Assembly: GCA_010015655.1 (NCBI GenBank)
Contig: ML976750.1
Coordinates: forward strand, 240,277 to 289,171
Reading direction: 5' to 3'
DNA length: 48,895 bases
From: Bimuria novae-zelandiae CBS 107.79
Lineage: Eukaryota > Ascomycota > Dothideomycetes > Pleosporales > Didymosphaeriaceae
Positions within the stretch are counted from its first letter, which is position 1. The number at the start of each line of letters is the position of its first letter. A model generated the notes under the pieces. It made no database searches, was not told where the DNA came from, and worked only from the letters and a program-made list of their open reading frames with translations. Below are positions 22,548 to 33,588 of the stretch, in pieces. The position numbers and the translations under genes are program-made.

Positions 22548-23462
22548 GGTGGGCTGGAGGAGATTACGAAGACGCGCGGTGGTAATATGTGCTGAGTGTT
22601 ATTGTTGGAATGAAGACGAGGCGAAGAGTGGTTGTTCGGCGTAGGACGTGTTGCATGCATGCATGATGGACGTGACGCGCCTCCTCCGCATGTGACCGCG
22701 GCTGATACGCGGCCGATCACCGCAAGCTGCAGGTCAAGCACTCCCTCAATCTCAGGCATCACGGAAAAGCTTCATCAAAGCTTCACCTTCGTATCAGCTG
22801 CAACCGTGCATCCTCCGAAACAACAACAAAGTTTAACCGGCATCGGCTACTCAGAGTCACCGCGCCTCAAAGTGCACAACGATCCGCACGAGAAGGTGCC
22901 CAATAAATCGGCGTGTGCACGGCTTGCATGCTCGTTCAAGTCGTCACTATGACTGAATTTGAGCCGCACGCCGCGGAACAACACCAGCTGTCCTAGTATA
23001 TGAACTGCTCAGGCCCCGATATGGCCGCTACAGCAATGTCCCTCGAAATCGACCAGCAAATATGCCCTGAAGCTTATGGAGGGCACAATTTTCCCGTTCG
23101 TTCGCGACGGCCATCATGAATCATCAAACGCTGAAAACGGCAAAGTACCTCGACAAAACCTCGCCCAAACCTCGCCCGATTCTGCACCTCAAACATCTGG
23201 CACACTTATCTTGCACTATGGCGCAGAGCCGTCGGATTCAGTCCATCCGCTTCGGCGCCGCTTCTGCTGTAACTCAGTCGGCGGTGAGAAAAATGGTTTC
23301 TGGATTACTTTATGCGCGCGCATTCCTTCAGCGCTCAGGCGCTGTTTGTATGTTTTTAAACATATTGAAGCGCTTAATACTTTGGCGGTTCTGGTCCGTT
23401 GATATCCCTCCGAGGCTCTGCTTTCGTTGTTTCCTTCCTCGTACTTGCGATAGGCCACCAGA
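22548..23462. promoter_or_regulatory. divergent intergenic region, rnh203 and methyltransferase gene
   Basis: 915 bp between two opposite start codons. A 116-codon plus-strand frame (23116-23466) overlaps the next gene's start in another frame and shows no domain. It could be a leader or a missed 5' exon, but I see no supporting signal. Confidence 0.4.
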
Positions 23463-24934
23463 ATGACATTACTGGGTGCTTTGACGACTCCGGCCGCGAC
23501 GATATGGAATGGTGTAGCTTCCCAGGCGTGGGACCCACTCGTGTCGCTCTGCAAAAACGGAACGCTTGCTCAATTGCACTCCATCCGATTAGGAACACTA
23601 GCGTTGTACGAGGGAGGCTTCGACAAGCCAACGGCCTTTTTTGGGAACGAGTCGCCAGAACACCCATTCGCATCACTTACGGTTCACAATGAAAAGTTCT
23701 GGGTCCGCTTAGCACTATTTGCGGATATGGCACGTCTTAATCGCCTTCTTGAATTTCATTGCGAGCGTTGCTAATGGCGGGAAGGGTTTCGCGGAAAGCT
23801 ATATGCTAGGCGAGGTTACCTCACCAGATCTTACCAAGTTCTTTGAAGTAAGTAGTACATCTGTTTGGTTTGGTTCTGGACTAACCGGGATAGCTCTTTA
23901 TACTGAATCGAAATCACCTGTCCAATGGTTCCACCCTTACGTCCGCTATTTCGACGGGCCTCGCTGGCCTACTGAGAGGGAGCAACAACCTCAAAAACGC
24001 CCGTCTAAACATCATGGCTCATTACGACATCTCAAACGAGATGTTTGCTGCCTTCCTCTCGCCTGACATGACCTACTCCAGCCCAATATGGTATCCGACG
24101 TCGAATCCCGCACATACGACCGAGACCCTAGAACATGCGCAAATGCGGAAGCTCGATCGCTTCATAGACAACACACACATACAACCTACAGATCATGTGC
24201 TGGAGATAGGTACCGGCTGGGGCAGCTTCGCCATGAGAGCCGTTCAACGAACTGGATGTCGCGTAACATCCGTGACTCTCTCAATCGAACAGAAAGAGCT
24301 CGCAGAAGAAAGAATACGGCAAGCAGGCATATCGGACAAGATTACGGTACTATTGTGCGACTACCGAAATCTCGAGGTTCCGGCGAACGGCGGATACGAC
24401 AAAATCGTTTCCATTGAGATGCTGGAAGCAGTGGGCAGGGAGTATCTGGCAACGTACTTCCGGTGCATAAACAAGCTTTTGAAGAAAGAAGGAGGCATTG
24501 CGTGCTTCCAATGCATCACCATGCCCGAAGCACGCTACGACGCGTACGCGAAATCAGACGACTTCATCCGCCGGTATATCTTCCCCGGCGGCCACCTGCC
24601 TACCGTCACACAGCTCGTGTCCTCGATAAACAGCGGATCCAACGGTGCGCTCGTTGTTGACAACATTGAAAATATCGGTCCGCACTACGCCAAGGCGCTG
24701 CGGTTATGGCGCGAGGCTTTCTTAGAGAACTGGGATGAGGGGATCAAGCCGCAGCTCCTGCATGAGAAGCGCAGCGAAGGCATGGACGAGGAGGATGCGG
24801 AGGTTTTCAAGAGGAAATGGGACTACTATTTTAGGTACAGTGAGGCGGGGTTCTTGACGAAGACGTTGGGTGATGTGATTGTTACGGTGGGACGCGAGGG
24901 TGCGGTGCAGATGATGGAGGATGTGCCGCTGTAA
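23463..24934 (+). CDS. SAM-dependent methyltransferase of the cyclopropane-fatty-acyl-phospholipid synthase family
   Basis: Three exons, 23463-23729, 23785-23847 and 23894-24934, give 456 residues. Intron 1 appears to be GC-AG (ATG|GCACGT ... GGGAAG|GGT): only this junction restores the conserved ADMGFAESYMLGE. Intron 2 is GT-AG. The first about 90 residues resemble the N-terminal part of fungal CFA-like enzymes. NIMAHYDISNEMF and MTYSSPIW lead into the SAM-binding motif VLEIGTGWGSFAMRA, followed by VSIEMLEAVGREYL, YIFPGGHLPT and YYFRYSEAGF. CFA synthases put a methylene bridge on unsaturated acyl chains of phospholipids; relatives methylate other lipids, so the substrate is open. I see no long membrane anchor, which argues against a sphingolipid C9-methyltransferase. 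Confidence 0.88.
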
Positions 24935-25894
24935 GAGGTGAGGCTTGCGAAAGGATACAGTACTGGAGCGCAGGGGCTTGATAATGCGCGAGTAGGTAGC
25001 GGTTCCTTCCGAATGGCAAGAGTGAACACAATCACGGCAACTCCTCAAGTTCAGCGGGTATGTGTCTATGTGCTCTCGAAGAACTGGACTTCAACTGAAT
25101 CCAACTCTATTCCCTTACACATACCTGTATACTTTCGCATGACTTTTCTTCTCCTCTTCTCGCATGCATTTCTTAAATCTTGAGCATCTGTCATACTTGG
25201 ACCATTAACCTGCAACCCGCCCAAGAGTGGGGAAGGTGTGGAGAGTAAATCTGAAAGGAGCGCTTCCTGCTTATCACAACTTTCTGGCTCTGTTAAAATT
25301 CTCTCTTCCTCACAACGACGCCATTTGTCCTCAAACTTCAATATAAACGTTGATTTCTGTGGTAAGGAATGAACGAGGAAAAATGCACAAATGCCCGCGC
25401 TGAAAGGAAAGGTACATGACGTTCAAGGGTCATGAAATGAAGCTCTTTGGTACGAATCGACTACATTTAAAATGTTTTACCGTGGCTTTCGAGGCGCTGA
25501 AATCGATGAAGAATACACATCTTACGGAAAAGGAGCAAGGAGACCGGTCCGGACAATGATCAGGACGAGGAGTATCAAATCCGGAGACAGGGTAGACCAG
25601 GAGATCGCTAAGCGTGGGCCTCAATGGAAGTATCCATGTCTGACAGCAGCCTTTTAGGATAACTGTCGCGAGTCACTGTTGCTTCTATTTCTCCGTCAAA
25701 ATCGTATACACCCCCTAGTCGGACCACGTCTAGAGCCTGGATAACCCTCACCGCTCCGCAGCGGAACACTTGTTGCTCAAAGTTCGTACTGTGTACACTA
25801 GGCACGCGGTTCGTCTCAGCGATATTTCGTTTCCGAGCTCTTCGCACCCTAGCCATACCATACGGCAGATCCCGGAAGTACCCGTGGACCGATT
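24935..25894. other. convergent intergenic region with no recognised gene
   Basis: 960 bp between the stop of the methyltransferase and the stop of the tautomerase-like gene. Frames of 60-110 codons occur on both strands (for instance minus 25341-25066 and minus 25856-25608). None has a family signature, so no gene is called. Confidence 0.4.
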
Positions 25895-26766
25895 CTACTT
25901 CCGCCCCACCCCTATCTTCCCACTCCTCACATCCTCCGCCAACCCTCTCATTCCCTCATTACCCCCCGCAGCCCTCTTTTCAAACTCACCTAAGTAACCC
26001 TTCGCCCACTTTACATCGTTGCCTATCCCAAAATCCCCCGTCAGCGATCTTAACGTCCCAGCGTGTGGGAAAACTCACCTGCTTTCGGGGAGCACAAAGC
26101 CCTGCTTTGCACTCCCGGCGATGTCGTCGAAGATCCAGATGCTGTGTAGGGCTTCAGGGTTGGTTATGCAGCCTGATTGGGCTGATGGGATGTCGAAGGT
26201 AGCGTCCCAGAGGTGCATGAGGCTTTGGTTAGGTGGACGAGGGACGCACGGTTGTTAGGCCGGGGGCGGATGTGCGCTTTTAGGCAGTTTATTTGTTGGT
26301 GCTAGGTGTGAGTGGGCGGGGTTAGCGGTGGGCTGAGAGGGGTTCGTATGGGATAGGTAGGCATAGGAAGGAGAGGGAGGCGGCGAGGATGATGGAAGGT
26401 CTTATTGGGTTGGATGCATAGCTTAGGGTCTATACTGAGACTGTACAGTGGGATAATAAGATTTAATTGCGGTGCGTCTGAAGTTATTCCAGCCTTGTCC
26501 ACTTCGGCAGGTGGATGCGGTGGTGCAAGGGAGGAGCTTGAGTCTACCTGGGGTAGCTGGAATGAACATACCTTTCTTCCCCCCACGAAGACTGTCTTCG
26601 CATACCCTTGATCCCCTTCCGCATAGTTATATTCATGGAAGACTACATGCACGAAGAGCGACGGCGTGGCGAAGGTACTGCAGTGGAGATTGGTAATCCC
26701 TTCCGCGATCTTCTCTTGTTGTTCGCTACTCAACGAGCACGTGTGGAAGACTTCGTAGAGTGGCAT
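25895..26766 (-). pseudogene. tautomerase_3-family (oxalocrotonate tautomerase-like) gene with two frame breaks
   Basis: Exon 1 (26766-26572) encodes MPLYEVFHTCSLSSEQQ... ending KTVFVGGRK. The Pro after the initiator Met is the catalytic base in this superfamily. A long intron (about 270 nt, GTATGT to CACCTAG) leads to exon 2 (26301-26079), with HQQINCLKAHIRPRPNNRAS and, in a shifted frame, LMHLWDATFDIPSAQSGC and IWIFDDIAGSAKQGFVLPES. Exon 3 (26022-25895) gives NDVKWAKGYLGEFEKRAAGG to a stop. One base seems missing near 26222 and one extra near 26084; between them the original frame meets TAA at 26166-26164. No RIP pattern is seen, so this is a recent pseudogene or a sequencing error. Substrate unknown. 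Confidence 0.68.
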
Positions 26767-27106
26767 GATGTACGTCGATCTAGCCGTGACGGTTCGTGAC
26801 ACTGTTTCCAATGTAGGTGTGAATTGACAGGATCGATGCTTGGTGCAGCATGGGAATGATATCACTAATCATTACGTAGATACTCGGAGCACTGCAGACC
26901 AAGATTTTGATAGTAGGGCTCTTCTCCAGACTTTTAGACCTCTAACTTACATACCTAAAGTAGGTGTTTTGACCTATTGACTCTTTGAATACCGAATTGC
27001 ATATTGGAAATATCACCTGGTTGTGTATTACGTAGTCGGTTCTGGCTTGCCGGAGTATGATGACCGAGCCAACCATAGGTACCTACTAACTAACGGAATT
27101 TACCTA
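26767..27106. promoter_or_regulatory. upstream region of the tautomerase-like gene, ending at the Tc1 element
   Basis: 340 bp. The frame before the tautomerase ATG stays open for 33 codons, but the conserved protein starts at the Met-Pro at 26766. The region ends at the TA duplication of the Tc1/mariner element (27105-27106). Confidence 0.45.
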
Positions 27107-27120
27107 CGAAGGAGCTCGTT
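27107..27120 (+). repeat. left terminal inverted repeat of the Tc1 element
   Basis: CGAAGGAGCTCGTT, matching the right end at 29462-29475 with one C/T change. It also resembles the MITE ends at 33356 and 33586 (CGAGGAGCTCGTTTTT). Confidence 0.78.
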
Positions 27121-27194
27121 TTTTTTTTTCTACCTTGGCGCGCGCCCCACCTGGCCATTATTAACATTATAATATTAAACTTCTCCCCCTTATA

Positions 27195-27217
27195 TCTCCA
27201 CCCGCAACGCGTTAATA

Positions 27218-27246
<29 letters not shown>
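27195..27246. repeat. AT dinucleotide and poly-T low-complexity tract
   Basis: A run of alternating AT followed by about eleven Ts in the 5' noncoding part of the Tc1 element. A similar TA run lies at about 29311-29327. Confidence 0.85.
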
Positions 27247-27248
<2 letters not shown>

Positions 27249-27349
27249 AAAGCCTATTTCTTGTCGCAAGCCTTATAAATATAAAGTCTATAAGCCTTAG
27301 CAAAATAAAAAATAGCTAGACATAAACTTACTGCTATAAAGAAAGCCTT

Positions 27350-28650
27350 TACAGTTAGCGTGTTAGTGCTTAGCATAGTAACTACTAAAGAAGTTACTAA
27401 ATATTTTAATCTACTAGTCTACCGCGACACTATTACAAAGCTTGTAAAGTAGATATTAAAGAGAGCAAATTAAAAAGTCCTTAATATTATAAATTTATCT
27501 TTATATAATACCTCTATAGGGCGCGATAGAATGTAGTTACTTAATAATGCGTAAAAGAAGCGTGTTATTAAAATTATTACTTAAGACTACGTGCACTGCA
27601 AGAAAGAATCTTTATAAATAATAAAAAAGGAAGATTTTAATAAGCTACTTTTTATAAGTATCTTTATATTTAAAAAATATTATATATAAAGCTAAGTATG
27701 CGCGCCGAAAGCTAGAATAAAAGCTACTATTAACTAATAATAAAATATAAAATTACTATAAGTAGGCGCTTACGTATAACTCTAATAAACTTATATATAA
27801 TAATAGTCTAGGATTTAACTTTAGGCAATGTGTATTTATAGATAAAATACTAGCTTAAATAAGGGAGTAACGTGGCATATAAAAGGCGTATTTTATACTA
27901 AAAGAAAAATATAATATTAATGTTAAATATAACTACGTATAGAAATACTATAAACTTTAATTTTACGGCGCATTTACCTACGATCACAAGGGACCTTGTC
28001 ACATATACAGACATGAGAAACAGGAGGAAAAGGAGGCTGCAGAGGTTGCCCTTGCCCATGAGAATGTAGAGCGCCGGAAACAGGCTACTTCTGCGCAGCA
28101 TCGCGCGCGCAGCTCTCCATGAAATCAATGCCAACGACAGAAACCTACGCTCGCGCAAGAAGCAATATACAAAGAAGGATGACTATACTCGGGGACAGCG
28201 CCAGCGAGGGGGGATAGATAAATATCGCTATTATAAAGATGCATTTAAGAAAGTAGTGCTATAGCTTAAAGACCTCTAGAAATAAGGTAATAAAGTTATA
28301 TTACTTATAAATAAAGCTCCTGCTTATACCTCTCGTATTATAAAGGATTATCTTACTATATATAAAATAGAAAGATTACCTTAGCTAGGGCGCTTACTAG
28401 ATATTAATACGTTAAAGCATACATAGCTATAGATTTAGTAGTATATTACTAAAGAAATACTATAGCGCACAGTCACAACGATCAAGGAGCTTAAAAACAA
28501 AGTCTATTAAGGAGAGGAAGCTCTACGATAACTAGCTATTTATAGGTTTAGGAGATCGCGTGCTTAGCTACTTAGCTACTTGGCTTAACCCTAGCTAGCG
28601 CAGAAAGCTCTAGCAAGGTGCCTTTTATAACAAATACTATAATCTACATG
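27350..28650 (+). pseudogene. degraded Tc1/mariner transposase
   Basis: Fragments in order: an N-terminal helix-turn-helix stretch (27400-27600), the first catalytic region near 27830-27860 (CVFIDK, where TDE is usual), a well-preserved middle at 27955-28225 (YDHKGPCHIYRHEKQEEKEA), the second catalytic region near 28290-28345 (LLINKAPAYTSRIIKDYLTI; the expected acidic residue is now N), and the third near 28380-28440 (ERLP, DIN, KHT). Apart from the middle it is full of TAG/TAA. One frame change sits near 28110. It cannot encode an active enzyme. Confidence 0.8.
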
Positions 28651-28762
28651 CGAGGATAAATACTAATATTAATAAAAATAATAGTAGGAAAATCTACCTA
28701 TTAAATAGATTAATAAGTAAATTAATTAATCCCTAATATTATTCGGCGCATTATTATATATA

Positions 28763-28767
28763 GCGGG
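28763..28767. other. target-site duplication of the solo LTR (left)
   Basis: GCGGG, repeated at 29245-29249. Confidence 0.85.
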
Positions 28768-29244
28768 TGTTACGAGCTCAGGAAACCCGGATAGTAACAT
28801 AACTATAGATAAGAATAAATAGGGGGAGGCAGATAAGGTTATACTATAGCTAGCCTATAAGGACTCGCGGGGTTGCTTATATTAGTTAAAGTTACGTAAC
28901 CCTAATCTAATAGTAGCTCTAGATTAAGGTAATCTACTAAGAGCTTTAAACTAAGGTAATCTGCTAAGGGGGCTAGATTACCCAAAGACAGAGTAAGAAA
29001 TAGACTAGTATATAGTATAATAGATTCTCTTATATTATTTCCTTTTTTATAGTTAACTTATATATCTTCTGTGCGAGTACGTTCTCCTATATAAACTAAT
29101 AGTTATTTTATTTTATTATAAAATTAAATTATTTAGCCTCGCGCTAAGTGTCGCATTAACTTATACTATTAAATAATTTATAAAGTACTATAATACCTTA
29201 CTGCCCTAACCTAGATCGGAACAAGGTGTGAGCGCCTCATAACA
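28768..29244 (+). repeat. solo LTR (477 bp)
   Basis: It begins TGTTACGAG and ends CTCATAACA, so its tips are short inverted repeats, and is flanked by perfect GCGGG duplications. No internal retrotransposon sequence is present, so LTR-LTR recombination has removed one LTR and the interior. The family is unknown; TGTTA...TAACA ends are common in gypsy elements. Orientation is nominal. It does not match the copia LTRs of this window. Its interior is RIP-like and AT-rich, while its ends are not. Confidence 0.82.
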
Positions 29245-29249
29245 GCGGG
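29245..29249. other. target-site duplication of the solo LTR (right)
   Basis: GCGGG, matching 28763-28767. Confidence 0.85.
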
Positions 29250-29461
29250 AATAATAACTTCTATAATAGCTAAGATCTCTAGTAAGCCTTAACCCTAAAA
29301 AAAATCTATATATATATATATATAAATTAAGCCTTAAAATCTAATATCTAAAGGCGTAATATCTATTTACCTAAGTGTTATACGATTTGTATACGTTTCG
29401 ATAAGGGAATCGCATTTCTGATGGGGTGCCCCACATGCCAAGTTAGGTGCAGAATCAAAAC

Positions 29462-29475
29462 AACGAGCTCCTTCA
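29462..29475 (-). repeat. right terminal inverted repeat of the Tc1 element
   Basis: AACGAGCTCCTTCA, the inverse of the left end except for one transition, followed by TA. Confidence 0.75.
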
Positions 29476-30555
29476 TAGATTCCAACCATACCATGGCACG
29501 AGCAGAGCAAAGACTAAATCATACAACAAGAGTAGGCGGGCTCCTACACCCCACTGTAAACGCTCGACTGGCATATAGTACGCGGCAAGGGAGCCGTTCA
29601 GCGCACATTCTCGGAGCCGCCGTTCGCTGCGGCCCTAACATCTCTGGTCGCCTCGTCGAAACTCCGAACCCCCGAACTTCCAGCCCCAACGCTGTTCCTA
29701 ACCAAGCAGCACATCGAGAGCACCGTGTTCTCATCTTCACGTGTGACCTCCACTTATGCATCAGCCACCACATGATTGAAATTTGGCGGTTGACGCACGC
29801 ATGGAAGAAAATTCGGCCCCTTGCCCTCGGCGCTCCAATCCGGGTGCCGCCCAATCCTTTCCGCCGTCGATCGAGCACGCGAAACGAACGTGCGCAGCGG
29901 ATACCGCAGGATTCGGATGACCTGATATCTGGGCCGAAGATGGAGTAGTATTGATCAGCTTCGGCTGATTAACCGGTGTATGTTTATGTGGTTAAAAGTA
30001 ATAAAGGCGTGCCGCAGCCGTTTCATGCAACATGCATGTGTTCACTACAGTGTACAATATGAAACATGTGCCATGGCGCTGGGTAGGCTAATCATTGACA
30101 AGGGTGGGGTTGTTCTTGAGGCTATTTTGACGGTGACTTGCGATTCATTTGGAAGGCACTAAAGGCGTGTATCTTGAGCTCGAGCAGTGTAAGGCACAAC
30201 GCTCCACACAAAGTGCTGTGGCAGACCGGCGTAGTCCTCCAGAGGCATACGCATTGATGGCTGAAGCTTTGGCGTTGACCGTGGGGGCCCGCATGCGACA
30301 AGGGGTTTGGTGGCTGCACGTAAATCAGTAAGTAACCGGCAGTCGGTCATCATGAGTACTGTATGGTCCACTCAACGGGCCGCCCACGGAATGGCTGTCA
30401 TGGGTGAAGGGTCAAGATAATGCACAAGAGGGCTGTGTATTATTATGGTGCCTGACTGGAAAGCCGTCTAAGCATTCACTACGTAGCGAGGCCAACCGCA
30501 GAATCACCATGGAACACCCAAAAATATGCAATGCCGATGCTATTTTCAGGCAGGT
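29476..30555. other. region without a recognised gene
   Basis: About 1.1 kb of ordinary composition. A plus-strand frame runs from within the Tc1 right end to 29948 (about 157 codons outside the element). It has no domain I know, and part of it lies in the transposon, so I do not call it a gene. Shorter frames further on look like chance. Confidence 0.4.
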
Positions 30556-31947
30556 CTATAGCTTCGGTGATTCACTTTCCTGCTGAGCGTCCTCGGGGAA
30601 AGCGACGAAGCTTTCTTCGCCATTGAACTTCCTACACAAGCCCAGAGTTAGCGTAGCTTATGCGCTCGGAGAAGTCAAGAGAGGCTGGAACGTTAGGGAG
30701 ACTAGGGGTCGTGATCCATTGCCCATGTCCTAAGGGTGGGTGCAGTCAAACTAGGCCCGTCTTGTACGTTCGCGCCCAGAACAGCACCTGAATAAAAAAT
30801 GTTTCACCGTGGCGATGAAACACCACAAGACTTACCATCCTCTCTCTGCGCCACCCGAAAGATAGCTAGTCTCCGAATTGATTGCGCAGCCCCAATTGCC
30901 CACGACACCTTGTGTGGGTTCGCCGCTTCTTCGCACATACTTCGACAAGGAGGCAGTGTAACACTGGAAATCGTCCTCATTAAGATCAACAGGCATTTTT
31001 CCTGTTAGAGCACGACCAGCGGCTATCTGTGGAATTGCGAACAATGGTCAGTGATGCATCATTGACAGGAGAACAGCTAATAGGTACGGGTTAATAACCC
31101 AACCCCCGCCGTGCACCGAGGAGTTAAACACGATTTAGAGCACCTGCAAGACTTACCATTGTGGCTGCATGCGTGCATATCAGTACTGTCTTGGGTTGCT
31201 CAGGATCATTGTCGAGATCGGTGATTATTTTCGCCAGAGCTTTGGTGACGCGCTCGTGAAGCTCCTTAAGCCACTCTCCATTTGCGGTCGGGATGTGTAC
31301 AGAGACGTAATCTTGGTCCAGATCTTGGAAGTGACGATTCAAAATTTCCAAGTCTGGCGGAGTGGGGTGTTCGAAATCCGCGCGACCAAAGAACTCGCTA
31401 TTCAGTGTTAACCCTTCCTCGCCTGGTACAACCGACGAAACTATCGAAGCCATAGGAAATCCAGGCTAGGTGATCACACCACGTACCCAAGTCCTCGATC
31501 TATCCGGACTTTACCACCGCCTTTGCCCTCCTTAAATAGCCTTTCCGTCGTCGGCTTCAGCGTCTGTAAACATCGATAGAAAGGACTGCTATAGATCCTG
31601 TCAATCGGTGGATCGATCGAGCAAAGAAACCTGGCAAGTTCCGCGGCCTGTTCGACGCCATGGCTCGCAAGCGCTGGGTCAGTCGGAATACCGGTCGGTG
31701 TGCGCATGCTTGCACTGTACACCCCTGTCTGAGGATTCACATCCCAGTTGGAGCGGAACTGTGATGCACCATTAGTTAGAATCACATCTTCGGCGTCTTG
31801 ACACTATGATGTCTCGCGGCCTTGAAGAGCAGAGCCCTGAGATTACATAGGTATCGAGGAGTGGCCAGTGGAGGCGGAGGGACCGCGAAGAGCCCAGGTG
31901 CCGTAGGAACTTACCGCGTGTCGAACGATGTAGATGGTCTCTATCAT
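30556..31947 (-). CDS. histidine phosphatase (phosphoglycerate mutase-like) family protein, Tfc7/tau55-like
   Basis: Five exons on the minus strand: 31947-31915, 31758-31487, 31397-31157, 31026-30836 and 30631-30556, all GT-AG, 270 residues. The RHA phosphohistidine motif is at residues 9-11 (MIETIYIVRHA), directly at the first intron. Next come FRSNWDVNPQTGVYSASM, DRIYSSPFYRCLQT, GLGEFFGRADFEHPTPPDLE, the second catalytic-His motif VLICTHAATM, and a tail DDFQCYTASLSKYVRR...GGAERGWKFNGEESFVAFP. Fungal relatives include the tau55 (Tfc7) subunit of transcription factor TFIIIC, but many are plain cytosolic phosphatases. Substrate or TFIIIC role is open. The last intron (about 204 nt) is the least certain; splicing there restores the family's end. 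Confidence 0.86.
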
Positions 31948-33353
31948 GCTGTAATGGCGCGGAGGGTTATGGGCCTACTTTGGTTAACAGCGTTCCTAGA
32001 ATTGTTGTAGCAGTGGTAGATGCACTTGCCAAGGTTGATGGACACCTGCAGTTGTAAAATACACGCTAGCTGGTAGGGTTACGTAATTCATACAATGTGT
32101 TTCGACTCCCAAATGTTACCTAGCGAGTTGGACATCAGGCTAGATATACGCCTTGAGAAAAGCTAAATTCCCTTTTCCCAAGATTGTATCGATAGTCGCA
32201 AGCTGGCACACGACTTGCAGTCACATTAGAAGGGTGACGCGTCCAGATAGTTTGCAATCAGGAGATCGCTGTCGCAGCAACGCGCAAACGAACATTCACT
32301 GTGCGCAGCGGGCCGAAGTGTCAATGGTTTCACAGGTGGACCTCGGCGATGATAGACACGCGCAGAAAGTCTCAAATTTGCCAGCGTACACTTTACCGAA
32401 TCTTGAGATAGCTTGAGGAAGAGACGGCCCTGGTCGCTGCCCCCACCGGCCTGCGCGGCTACTTACACGCGCCTTGACAGGCGTTGACAAAATGTAGCAC
32501 AATGTTACCGCCACAATGGTGGACTCCGCGAACCTCAATGGGATTCGATCTGTAATTTCCACCAGGAACTAGTGACGTGGAAACTGGAGAAGGACTTGGG
32601 AGTAAGGAAGTCCCCGGTTAGTGGAACCTAACGTTCGTCCCAAAATGCAAGCCCGGATTTCATTACGGTCCCAAGAATAGGTCTAAAGTTGGCGATTGTT
32701 CCGATTGCAAGTGGTCGCCGAGCTGGTTTGGCAGATACCAGCGCTAGAAAAAAACCCGATTACTTGCAGCAATGTGCCCACCTACACAGTCCAACGGCAA
32801 TCATAATTTGAAACCAGGACGACTAAGGAAAGATTCCTTAATCCGAAAACCTCGAGGGATTTGAAAATTGCGTACTGCAGGCATGCGAATCCTACGAAGA
32901 ATGCGGGGTCAGCTTGGGATAGTGCGTAGCCAATGGTTTGACTCAACTACCAAAACTTAACCTACCGAGGGCATTATGAAGTGCGGGAGGAGTGCAGCTG
33001 CACAACGACGTGCTAGGCATCCATGGAAGTGTTAACATGTGACGGCCTTTATGTCAAAAACTTTAGACCTTCTAAGACCCGTAAGCCTCACGCTCGTTCT
33101 AATGGCACCGCCAACCGTCCCATATGGGTACAATATAGTGACAACCTACCTACCTACGTATGATAACCTGGCACATCCTATTCTGGCGAAGAATTCTGCA
33201 TCACCTGGCTTTTAGCCACATATCACATATTGCGAGTCGCAGTACACCAGTCGATATCTTAGCTACCCTAGGTAACGACAAGAAAGACATGCGGTATGTG
33301 CTCGCTAAGTCCCTAGTCCGATGCCACGGGAGCTGGGATGGCCTACGAGCCAC
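31948..33353. other. 1.4-kb region without a recognised gene
   Basis: Frames up to about 88 codons, on both strands, none with a family signature. Composition is mixed and not RIP-like. The part nearest 31948 must hold the phosphatase promoter. Confidence 0.4.
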
Positions 33354-33355
33354 CA

Positions 33356-33586
33356 CGAGGAGCTCGTTTTTAGTGAGTCATATGCCAAGGTATCTTCGAG
33401 GTGACAGTGCTGCACCACAACCATAATCTTTAATAATAATTTATAATAGTCTAGGAGGTAGAAGAGACAATTTAGCGCTATTTTCCTATATATTTAATAT
33501 TTTTTATTATTATTTTAAAGAGTTGTGGTGTGGTGCTGTTAGGTAGAAATACCTTAGCATATGACTCACTAAAAACGAGCTCCTCG
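33356..33586. mobile_element. MITE with about 38-bp terminal inverted repeats, Tc1/mariner-type ends
   Basis: A 231-bp non-coding element. Left end CGAGGAGCTCGTTTTTAGTG and right end form inverted repeats over about 38 bp with one mismatch (GCCAAGG against GCTAAGG), with a second imperfect pair inside (GCTGCACCACAAC against GTTGTGGTGTGGTGC). The core is AT-rich. The right flank is TA; the left flank is CA, so a TA duplication would have lost one base. The tips match those of the Tc1 relic at 27107 (CGAAGGAGCTCGTTTTT), so a transposase of that family may have moved it. Confidence 0.85.
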
Positions 33587-33588
33587 TA

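Larger units (their letters stand above)
27107..29475 (+). mobile_element. Tc1/mariner DNA transposon relic with a nested solo LTR
   Basis: The left end CGAAGGAGCTCGTT follows a TA at 27105-27106. The right end, read in reverse, is TGAAGGAGCTCGTT and is followed by TA at 29476-29477. A TA duplication is the hallmark of Tc1/mariner. The repeats continue more loosely inward (CTTGGC...CCCCAC type). Between them lies a degraded plus-strand DDE transposase (about 27350-28640) and a 477-bp solo LTR. Without the LTR and one 5-bp duplication the element would be about 1.89 kb, a normal size for the superfamily. Confidence 0.82.

Noticed and set aside
29421..29948. 175-codon plus-strand frame
   Set aside because: It starts within the Tc1 right end, has no known domain, and its length can occur by chance in this composition.
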